In this document: positions 36,215-42,297 of the stretch, piece by piece | How the letters are laid out: the number at the start of each line of letters is the position of its first letter | How positions within the stretch are numbered: position 1 is the first letter of the stretch | Assembly: GCA_020852865.1 (NCBI GenBank) | Contig: JADYZZ010000098.1 | Span: forward strand, 1 to 42,297 | Length of the DNA stretch: 42,297 bases | Source of the DNA: Rubrivivax sp. | GTDB lineage: Bacteria; Pseudomonadota; Gammaproteobacteria; Burkholderiales; Burkholderiaceae_C | Direction of reading: 5' to 3' | Position numbers and translations under genes: made by a program | The notes under the pieces: model-generated | The model's database searches: none | Seen by the model: only the letters and a program-made list of their open reading frames with translations | Told to the model about the DNA's origin: nothing

Positions 36215-37297
36215 GTGTTCCTGACGCTCGAAAGCGCCTCGGTCCGATACTCGCGCGCGCCGGCCGGGCGCCGGGCCGTGCACGGCGTTTCGTTCGCGCT
36301 CGCCCGAGGCGAGATCGGTGCGCTGATCGGACCTTCGGGCTGCGGCAAGACCACGCTGCTGCGCGCCGTGGCCGGCCTCGAGCCGCTGGACCGCGGCCGC
36401 ATCGCGATCGACGGACAGATCCTGTCCGACGCGGCGCGGCGCATCCACCTGCCGGCCGAGACCCGCCGTGTCGGCATGGTGTTCCAGGACTACGCGCTGT
36501 TCCCGCATCTGAGCGTGTCCGACAACGTCGCCTTCGGCATCGCCGGCACGCCGCGCGCAGAGCGCGGCGAGCGCGTGCGGCGCATGCTCGAGCTGGTGGG
36601 GCTGGAAGGCGCCCAGGCGCGCGCGCCGCACGAGCTTTCGGGCGGCCAGCAGCAGCGCGTGGCGCTGGCGCGTGCGCTGGCCCCGGCACCGCGCCTGCTG
36701 CTGCTCGACGAGCCGTTCGCCAGCCTGGACGTCGACCTGCGCGAGCGCCTGGCGCAGGAGGTGCGCGCCATCCTGCGCGCCAGCGGCACGACCGCGCTGC
36801 TCGTCACCCACGACCAGCTCGAGGCCTTCGCCGTCGCCGACCGCATCGGCGTGATGAACAGCGGCCGCCTCGAGCAGTGGGACGAGGCCTACGCGCTGTA
36901 TCACCGGCCGGCCACGCGCTTCGTCGCCGGGTTCATCGGCCATGGCGTGTTCGCGCCGGCGCGCATCGTGCCTTGCGCGCACGGCCATTGCGTGCAGACG
37001 GCGCTGGGCGAGCTGCACGACGCCGCCAATTGCCCGTTGCCCAGCGCCTACCCGGACGGCGCGTGCGACGTGCTGCTGCGCGCCGACGACATCGTGCACG
37101 ACGACGCCTCGCCGGTGCGCGCGCTGATCGAGCGCAAGGCCTTCCGCGGCTCCGAATTCCTCTACGCGCTGCGCCTGGCCGACGGCACGGTCGTGCTGGC
37201 CCATGTGCCTTCGCACCACGACCACCAGGTGGGCGAGTGGATCGGCATCCGCGCCGAGGTCGACCATGTCGTCACCTTCGCGCGCGCGCCGGCGTGA
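36215..37297 (+). CDS. fbpC: Iron(III)-type ABC transporter ATP-binding protein (FbpC-like)
   Basis: A 360-residue importer ATPase: Walker [10 protein letters not shown] at about 43-51, Q-loop VFQDYALFPHLSV, signature [15 protein letters not shown], Walker B LLLLDEPFASLD, and switch histidine in VTHDQLEA. A C-terminal regulatory domain covers residues 245-360; it includes a Cys/His cluster (PCAHGHC) that might sense metal. Translation probably starts at GTG 36215. The partner permease is the divergent gene. Family placement with FbpC is good; the transported ion is inferred. Confidence 0.88.
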   Translation: MFLTLESASVRYSRAPAGRRAVHGVSFALARGEIGALIGPSGCGKTTLLRAVAGLEPLDRGRIAIDGQILSDAARRIHLPAETRRVGMVFQDYALFPHLSVSDNVAFGIAGTPRAERGERVRRMLELVGLEGAQARAPHELSGGQQQRVALARALAPAPRLLLLDEPFASLDVDLRERLAQEVRAILRASGTTALLVTHDQLEAFAVADRIGVMNSGRLEQWDEAYALYHRPATRFVAGFIGHGVFAPARIVPCAHGHCVQTALGELHDAANCPLPSAYPDGACDVLLRADDIVHDDASPVRALIERKAFRGSEFLYALRLADGTVVLAHVPSHHDHQVGEWIGIRAEVDHVVTFARAPA

Positions 37298-37452
37298 TGC
37301 GCGCCACGGCCGCGGCCGGGACACCCCCATTCACGGTGCAACTTCGCGGCCCGGCGGCGTATCCAATGCGGGGGCCGGCCCTATACTGACCAGCCGCTGA
37401 CCAGGCGGCCCAGGCCCGGCCGGTTCAGCTCTGTCGAAAGGCGCGTCACACG

Positions 37453-38886
37453 ATGGGTGCGAAGATCAAGGTCGTCGGTCTGCTCGCGGTGGGCGCGCTG
37501 GCCGGTGCGCTCACGACGATGCAGCTGAGCGCGGTGGCGCGCAGCAACCTCGCGCCGCTGCCGCTCGAGGAGCTGCAGCAGCTCGCCGCGGTGTTCGGGA
37601 TGATCAAGACCGACTATGTCGAGCCGGTCGACGAGAAGAAGCTGATCTCCGACGCCATCTCCGGCATGGTCGCGGGCCTCGACCCGCACAGCCAGTACTT
37701 CGACAAGAAGAGCTTCAAGGAATTCCGCGAGAGCACCGGCGGCAAGTTCGTCGGCATCGGCATCGAGATGAGCATGGAAGACGGCCTCGTGAAGGTCGTC
37801 TCGCCGATCGAAGGCTCGCCCGCGTTCCGCGCCGGCCTCAAGCCCGGCGACCTGATCACCCGCATCGACGAGACGCCCGTCAAGGGCATGACGGTCGACC
37901 AGGCCGTCAAGCGCATGCGCGGCGACCCCAACACGAAGGTCGTGCTGACGGTGTTCCGCAAGCTCGAGAACCGCAGCTTCCCGGTCACCATCGTGCGCGA
38001 GGAGATCCGCGTGCAGAGCGTGCGCGCGAAGATGGTCGAGCCGGGCTACGGCTGGATCCGCGTGAGCCAGTTCCAGGACCGCACGGTCGACGATTTCGCG
38101 CGCAAGGTCAGCGAGCTTTACCAGCAGGATCCGAACCTCAAGGGTCTCGTGCTCGACCTGCGCAACGATCCCGGCGGCCTGCTCGACGGCGCGGTGGCAT
38201 TGGCTGCGGCCTTCCTGCCGGCCGACGTGGTGGTGGTGTCGACGAACGGCCAGATTCCCGAGTCGCGCGCCAGCTTCCGCGCCAGCCCCGAGTTCTACGC
38301 GCGCCGCGGCAGCGGCGACCCGCTCAAGAAGCTGCCGGCGGCGCTCAAGACGGTGCCGCTGGTGGTGCTGGTCAACGAGGGCTCGGCCTCGGCCAGCGAG
38401 ATCGTCGCCGGCGCGCTGCAGGACCACAAGCGCGCCACCGTGATGGGTGCCCAGACCTTCGGCAAGGGCTCGGTCCAGACGGTGCGCCCGCTGTCGGCCG
38501 AGACCGCCCTCAAGATCACCACCGCGCGCTACTACACCCCGAGCGGGCGCAGCATCCAGGCGCGCGGCATCGTGCCCGACGTCTTCCTCGACGAGACGGC
38601 CGAAGGCAACGTGTTCGCCGCGCTGCGCATGCGCGAGGCCGACCTCGACAAGCATCTGCAGGGCGCCGACGAGAAGAAGGACCCGGCGCGCGAAAAGGCG
38701 CGCGAAGAGGCGCGCCTCAAGCTCGAGGAGCAGCTCGCCAAGAGCAAGGAGCCGGTCAAGCCCCTGCCCGAGTTCGGCAGCGCCGAGGACTTCCCGCTGC
38801 AGCAGGCGCTCAACCAGCTGCGCGGCCTGCCGGTGCTGGCGAGCAAGACCGCCATCGAGCGCAAGGCCGAGGCGGTGACGAAGTAG
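37453..38886 (+). CDS. S41 carboxyl-terminal processing peptidase (CtpA/Prc family)
   Basis: A 477-residue periplasmic serine protease. An N-terminal signal or anchor (residues 5-30), a PDZ domain (about 85-170; GKFVGIGIEM, SPAFRAGLKPGDLI) and the S41 catalytic core follow, with NEGSASASEIVAGAL carrying the Ser and TFGKGSVQT the Lys. The C-terminal 75 residues are charged (EKAREEARLKLEEQ), probably a coiled coil. It trims C-termini of periplasmic proteins. TATACT at 37382-37387 may be its -10. Betaproteobacterial genomes often place it after phosphoglycerate mutase; here an ATPase gene precedes it. Confidence 0.93.
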   Translation: MGAKIKVVGLLAVGALAGALTTMQLSAVARSNLAPLPLEELQQLAAVFGMIKTDYVEPVDEKKLISDAISGMVAGLDPHSQYFDKKSFKEFRESTGGKFVGIGIEMSMEDGLVKVVSPIEGSPAFRAGLKPGDLITRIDETPVKGMTVDQAVKRMRGDPNTKVVLTVFRKLENRSFPVTIVREEIRVQSVRAKMVEPGYGWIRVSQFQDRTVDDFARKVSELYQQDPNLKGLVLDLRNDPGGLLDGAVALAAAFLPADVVVVSTNGQIPESRASFRASPEFYARRGSGDPLKKLPAALKTVPLVVLVNEGSASASEIVAGALQDHKRATVMGAQTFGKGSVQTVRPLSAETALKITTARYYTPSGRSIQARGIVPDVFLDETAEGNVFAALRMREADLDKHLQGADEKKDPAREKAREEARLKLEEQLAKSKEPVKPLPEFGSAEDFPLQQALNQLRGLPVLASKTAIERKAEAVTK

Positions 38887-38998
38887 CCTCGCTGCCGCCT
38901 GCGCGGGCCCGCGCGGCGGCACGCCGGCGGGCCCGGTCCGTTTCGCTCCCCGGCGGCGCCGGTGCGCCGCCGGCCCTGCCGCAGCCCGCCTGCACGCC

Positions 38999-39922
38999 AT
39001 GGACGCCAAAGAACAAGCCAAGCAGCGCCTGACCGAGCGCAATTTCCCGAGCGCGGAGCAGGAGGCGTCGATCGCGGCGCCGCTGGCGGCACGGCATCGC
39101 TATGCGCGGCCCGGCAGCAGCTACCGGCTCGCCTTCACCGATACCGAGTTCCTTCTGCGCGAGGAGCTGCGCCCGGTGCGCATGCAGCTCGAACTGCTCA
39201 AGCCCGAGCTCATCCAGCAGGAACACGGCATCGAGTCGACGGTCGTGCTCTACGGCAGTGCGCGCATCAAGCCGCCCGAGGAGGCTGCCGCGCTGCTCGA
39301 GGCCGCACATGCCGCCGGCGACGCGGCGCAGATCCGGCGTGCCGAGACCGCGCTCGAGATGAGCGCCTACTACGCCGAGGCCAGGCGCTTCGCCGCCATC
39401 GTCACCGAACGCTCGCGCGCGCACGCCACGCCGATCTACGTCGTCACCGGCGGCGGCCCCGGCATCATGGAGGCGGGCAACCGCGGCGCACACGACGTCG
39501 GCGGCAAGAGCATCGGGCTGAACATCGTGCTGCCGCACGAGCAGGCGCCCAATGCGTACATCACGCCCGAACTGTGCTTCCAGTTCCATTACTTCGCGCT
39601 GCGCAAGATGCACTTCGTGATGCGCAGCATCGCGCTGGTGTGCTTCCCGGGCGGGTTCGGCACGCTCGACGAGCTGTTCGAAACGCTGACGCTGATCCAG
39701 AACCGCAAGAGCCGCGCGCGCCCGGTGCTGCTGTTCGGGCAGCGCTTCTGGCGCAAGCTGTTCGACCTGGATCATCTCGTCGACACCGGCATGATCGCCC
39801 CGCAGGACCTGCATCTCGTGCGTTTCGTCGAGAGCGCCGAGGAGGCCTGGGAGGTGCTGGCCTCGCACTACGGCTTCGATCTGCCGCCCACGCAGACGGG
39901 CGAGTTCGCCGACGACATCTGA
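38999..39922 (+). CDS. LOG-family protein (TIGR00730-like, putative nucleotide phosphoribohydrolase)
   Basis: A 307-residue Rossmann-fold protein. VVTGGGPGIMEAGNRGA and FPGGFGTLDELFE are the paired LOG motifs that bind the nucleotide and supply the catalytic Arg/Glu. Related enzymes release cytokinin bases or hydrolyse purine nucleotides such as AMP; many bacterial members are mis-named lysine decarboxylases. The first 85 residues are an extra helical extension compared with the short (about 190-residue) LOG proteins, as in the longer proteobacterial group. Confidence 0.88.
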   Translation: MDAKEQAKQRLTERNFPSAEQEASIAAPLAARHRYARPGSSYRLAFTDTEFLLREELRPVRMQLELLKPELIQQEHGIESTVVLYGSARIKPPEEAAALLEAAHAAGDAAQIRRAETALEMSAYYAEARRFAAIVTERSRAHATPIYVVTGGGPGIMEAGNRGAHDVGGKSIGLNIVLPHEQAPNAYITPELCFQFHYFALRKMHFVMRSIALVCFPGGFGTLDELFETLTLIQNRKSRARPVLLFGQRFWRKLFDLDHLVDTGMIAPQDLHLVRFVESAEEAWEVLASHYGFDLPPTQTGEFADDI

Positions 39923-40000
39923 GCGCAGCCGGGCGGCGCCCGGCACGCGACCGCGGGCGATCCGGCGAGGCGGCACGATCGCATTTGCCCGGGGAGGCCG

Positions 40001-40951
40001 ATGGCCGCGACAATCGACGGCATGGCTCGCGAGGTCACCCTCATCGGTGCGCCCACCGACATCGGTGCCGGCAGGCGCGGCGCGAGCATGGGACCCGAGG
40101 CGCTGCGCGTGGCCGAACTCGGGCCCACGCTCGAGGGCCAGGGCCTGCGGGTCGAGGATCGGGGCAACCTCGCGGGCCCGGCCAACCCATGGCTCGCGCC
40201 CGTCGACGGCTACCGGCACCTGCCGCAGGTCGTTGCCTGGTGTCGCGCCGTGCACGACGCGGTGCACGCCGAACTCGCGCGCGATCGCCTGCCGATCGTC
40301 CTGGGCGGCGACCACAGCCTGGCGATCGGCTCGATCGCCGCGGTCGCGCGCCGCTGCCGCGCCGCCGGGCGCAAGCTGCGCGTGCTCTGGCTCGACGCGC
40401 ACGCCGACTTCAACACCAGTGTGCTCACGCCCAGCGGCAACCTGCACGGCATGCCGGTAGCCTGCCTGTGCGGCCACGGCCCGCGCGAGCTCGTCGAGCT
40501 GGCCGGCGCCGCGCCCGCGCTCAACCCGAAGTGGATCCGGCAGATCGGCATCCGCAGCGTCGACGCGGGCGAGAAGCGCTTCGTGCACGCCATGGGTCTC
40601 GAGGTCTTCGACATGCGCTACATCGACGAGATGGGCATGCGCCACACGATGGAACTGGCGCTGGCCACGCTCGACGAGCACACCCATCTGCACGTGAGCT
40701 TCGACGTCGACTTCCTCGACCCCGAGATCGCGCCCGGCGTCGGCACCACCGTCAACGGCGGGCCGACCTACCGCGAGGCGCAGCTGTGCATGGAGATGAT
40801 CGCCGACACCGGCCGCCTGGCCAGTCTCGACGTGATGGAGCTCAACCCGGCGCTGGACCTGCGCAACCGCACGGCCGAACTCGCGGTCGACCTGATCGAG
40901 AGCCTGTTCGGCAAGAGCACGCTGATGCGCGCCGGCGGGCGCACGGGCTGA
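40001..40951 (+). CDS. rocF: Arginase
   Basis: A 316-residue ureohydrolase. Manganese ligands are visible in GGDHSLAIG, LDAHADFNT and SFDVDFLDPEIAPG, and SGNLHGMP matches arginases proper (substrate contacts) rather than agmatinase. It hydrolyses L-arginine to ornithine and urea. ATG 40001 has GGGGAGG just upstream; ATG 40022 (MAREVTL) is nearer to the family start. No urease or ornithine aminotransferase gene is adjacent. Confidence 0.92.
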   Translation: MAATIDGMAREVTLIGAPTDIGAGRRGASMGPEALRVAELGPTLEGQGLRVEDRGNLAGPANPWLAPVDGYRHLPQVVAWCRAVHDAVHAELARDRLPIVLGGDHSLAIGSIAAVARRCRAAGRKLRVLWLDAHADFNTSVLTPSGNLHGMPVACLCGHGPRELVELAGAAPALNPKWIRQIGIRSVDAGEKRFVHAMGLEVFDMRYIDEMGMRHTMELALATLDEHTHLHVSFDVDFLDPEIAPGVGTTVNGGPTYREAQLCMEMIADTGRLASLDVMELNPALDLRNRTAELAVDLIESLFGKSTLMRAGGRTG

Positions 40952-40986
40952 CGCGCGCGGCGCTCCGGGCGGGTGCCGCGCTCACA

Positions 40987-41014
40987 GCGCACGGCGCACG
41001 GCGCACGGCGCACG
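40987..41014. repeat. Four tandem copies of a 7-bp repeat
   Basis: GCGCACG is repeated four times without interruption, 36 nt after the arginase stop codon. It is a simple-sequence tract that could vary in copy number by slippage; no role is evident. Confidence 0.8.
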
Positions 41015-41188
41015 GCGCCGGGCCGCTGGCCGCACGACGCTCCTGCCTGCTTGCGGTCGTGGCCCGGGCCTGCGCCTGGTGCCAGGGTGCGGGCCGGCAC
41101 GATGCGGCGGTCGGACGCCGGCTGCGCCGCCGGACTCGATGTGCATACAAACTGGTCGAGTGATGATCGATGACAGGGTTTTCCCCAT

Positions 41189-41253
41189 GGTCGATTCGGG
41201 TTCAGGCGACGAGAATTTGTCTATACAAAGTCTGACTGCAACCCGAATCGACC
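41189..41253 (+). promoter_or_regulatory. Nested palindromic operator/promoter upstream of the urocanase-family gene
   Basis: A perfect 14-bp inverted repeat (GGTCGATTCGGGTT at 41189-41202 with its complement at 41240-41253) encloses a second palindrome, TTTGTCTATACAAA at 41216-41229. The two centres differ by only 1.5 nt. The inner element looks like a GntR-type operator and shares the 9-mer TTTGTCTAT with the phnR operator region (20898-20906); TATACA within it could be the -10. The outer arms end 12 nt before the ATG, abutting the AGGAG at 41255-41259, so a transcript through the whole element could hide the ribosome site. Confidence 0.65.
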
Positions 41254-41265
41254 CAGGAGTGCCCC

Positions 41266-42297
41266 ATGTCCACCACCCCCGAAATCCTCTACAGCGTCAA
41301 GGCCCAAGGCGGCAAGGCGCTGCGCTGCAAGGGCTGGAAGCAGGAAACCATCCTGCGCATGCTCGAGAACAACATGGAGAACGCCGAGCGTCCGCAGGAC
41401 CTCGTCATCTACGGCGGCATCGGCAAGTGCGCGCGCAACTGGGAGTCCTACCACGCCATCGTCAAGGCGCTGAAGGAGCTCGAGAACACCGAGACGCTGG
41501 TGATCCAGTCGGGCATGCCGGTGGCGGTGTTCCCGACCAATCCGCTGGCGCCGCGCGTCGTCATGGCGACGACGAACATCATGAAGGCCACCTGGCCGGT
41601 GTTCTACGACCTGCAGGAAAAGAACCTGACCATGTTCGCCCAGTACACGGCGGCGCCGTGGGAGTACATCGGCACGCAGGGCGTCATCCAGGGCACGTTC
41701 GAGACGCTCAGCTCGATCGGCCGCCTGCACTTCGGCGATTCGCTCGCCGGGCGCATCCTGCTCACCGCCGGCATGGGCGGCATGGGCGGCAACCAGACGC
41801 GCGCCATGAGCATGCTGGGCGGCGTGTGTATCTGCGCCGACGTCGACATCGCCGTCATCGCCAAGCGCAAGCAGGTCGGCTACTGCGACGTCGTCACCGA
41901 GAGCTTCGACGAAGCGGTCAAGCTGGCGCGCGAGGCGGCCGCGGCCAAGAAGCCGCTGGGCATCGCGCTCTTGGGCAACGCCGCCGACGTGCTGCAGCGC
42001 GCGATGGACACCGGCTTCAAGCCCGACATCATCACCGACATGACGCCGGCGCACGACCCGCTGGCCTACGTGCCCACGGGCATGTCGGTCGACGAGGCGC
42101 GCCGGCTGCGCGAGACCGATCGCAACGCGTACCTCGAGCGCGCCGGCGCGACGATGGTGCGCCATCTGAAGCTGATGAACGCCTTCATGGACCAGGGCAT
42201 CCAGGTCTTCGAGTACGGCAACAGCCTGCGCAAGGAAGCGCGCGACGCCGGCATGCCCGAGGCCGAGGCGATGCGCATCCCCGGCTTCGTCGCCGCC
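41266..42297 (+). CDS. Urocanate hydratase family protein, divergent (5' part; cut by window end)
   Basis: 344 residues are present and the frame is open at the window edge; the catalytic Cys of urocanases (about residue 410) would lie outside. Family identity is clear from IYGGIGKCARNWE, TLVIQSGMPVAVF, IGTQGVIQGTFETL, the NAD-binding LTAGMGGMGGNQ and ITDMTPAHDPL. Compared with ordinary HutU it differs at many usually fixed places, for example AVFPTNPLAPRVVMAT for GVFKTHxxAPRVLIAN and AQYTAAPWEYIG for GQMTAGSWIYIG. It may therefore hydrate a modified urocanate. ATG 41266 has AGGAG 6 nt upstream. Confidence 0.85.
   Translation, partial: MSTTPEILYSVKAQGGKALRCKGWKQETILRMLENNMENAERPQDLVIYGGIGKCARNWESYHAIVKALKELENTETLVIQSGMPVAVFPTNPLAPRVVMATTNIMKATWPVFYDLQEKNLTMFAQYTAAPWEYIGTQGVIQGTFETLSSIGRLHFGDSLAGRILLTAGMGGMGGNQTRAMSMLGGVCICADVDIAVIAKRKQVGYCDVVTESFDEAVKLAREAAAAKKPLGIALLGNAADVLQRAMDTGFKPDIITDMTPAHDPLAYVPTGMSVDEARRLRETDRNAYLERAGATMVRHLKLMNAFMDQGIQVFEYGNSLRKEARDAGMPEAEAMRIPGFVAA

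Larger units (their letters stand above)
40952..41265. other. Intergenic region between arginase and urocanase-family genes
   Basis: This 314-nt gap shows no gene I can support. It contains four tandem copies of GCGCACG at 40987-41014, a GC-rich middle, and from about 41135 a clear drop in GC with the nested palindrome at 41189-41253, consistent with a regulated promoter region for the downstream gene. Confidence 0.6.

Noticed and set aside
40987..41014. CRISPR or iteron array
   Set aside because: The unit is only 7 bp, without spacers and without replication or cas genes; it is a simple tandem repeat.

Overview
The window is very GC-rich, with strong third-position GC that makes long shadow reading frames on both strands. 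Gene content (imuA-imuB, a PhnS/T/U-type 2-aminoethylphosphonate transporter, PhnR of the burkholderial type, LOG protein, S41 peptidase) points to a chromosomal segment of a betaproteobacterium, most likely Burkholderiales of the Rubrivivax/Leptothrix/Rhizobacter kind. That assignment is inferred from gene families, not from a database search. I saw no rRNA, tRNA, insertion sequence, integrase, phage gene or CRISPR array.

Layout. 1-2.8 kb: a LexA-controlled imuA-imuB mutagenesis pair with no dnaE2/imuC behind it. 3.0-10.1 kb: a periplasmic cytochrome c-heme d1 protein, a nitrilase, an unrecognised probable lipoprotein with a caspase-like His/Cys pattern, a secreted staphylococcal-type nuclease and a 7TMR-DISM diguanylate cyclase. 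10.2-30.6 kb: the centrepiece, a divergent phosphonate locus. The minus-strand arm (20773 down to 10918) encodes a 2-aminoethylphosphonate (AEP) ABC importer (binding protein, ATPase, double-length permease), the transaminase PhnW, and then a glutamine-synthetase-like ligase, an iron alcohol dehydrogenase, a PuuD-like gamma-glutamyl hydrolase and an aldehyde dehydrogenase; a HAD phosphatase lies 40 nt further on. The plus-strand arm (20945 to 30631) encodes PhnR, phosphonoacetate hydrolase PhnA, phosphonoacetaldehyde dehydrogenase PhnY, a Na/Pi transporter with a PhoU-like tail, alanine dehydrogenase, an EamA transporter and a dimethylglycine/sarcosine-dehydrogenase-like flavoprotein.

How it works together. 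AEP enters through the ABC importer; PhnW moves its amine to pyruvate (giving alanine and phosphonoacetaldehyde); PhnY oxidises the aldehyde; PhnA cleaves the C-P bond to acetate and phosphate. Alanine dehydrogenase can recycle alanine to pyruvate and free ammonium, and the Na/Pi carrier could vent surplus phosphate. The extra ligase/ADH/hydrolase/ALDH set is laid out like a gamma-glutamylation route (as in putrescine, isopropylamine or ethanolamine use) and has no obvious place in the PhnW-PhnY-PhnA scheme. It is the best candidate for something undescribed: a second branch taking an amino-alcohol such as ethanolamine, or a modified aminophosphonate, through protected intermediates.

30.8-42.3 kb: an MBL-fold hydrolase, a secreted zinc phospholipase C/S1-P1-like protein, an isoprenylcysteine-methyltransferase-like membrane protein, a small unknown protein, a divergent iron(III)-type ABC permease and ATPase with a Fur-like site between them but no binding protein, an S41 C-terminal processing peptidase, a LOG-family protein, an arginase, and a truncated urocanase-family gene behind an elaborate nested palindrome. 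A short TAG-containing repeat next to GC hairpins occurs at three gene ends or intergenic sites (4601, 30747, 33911).
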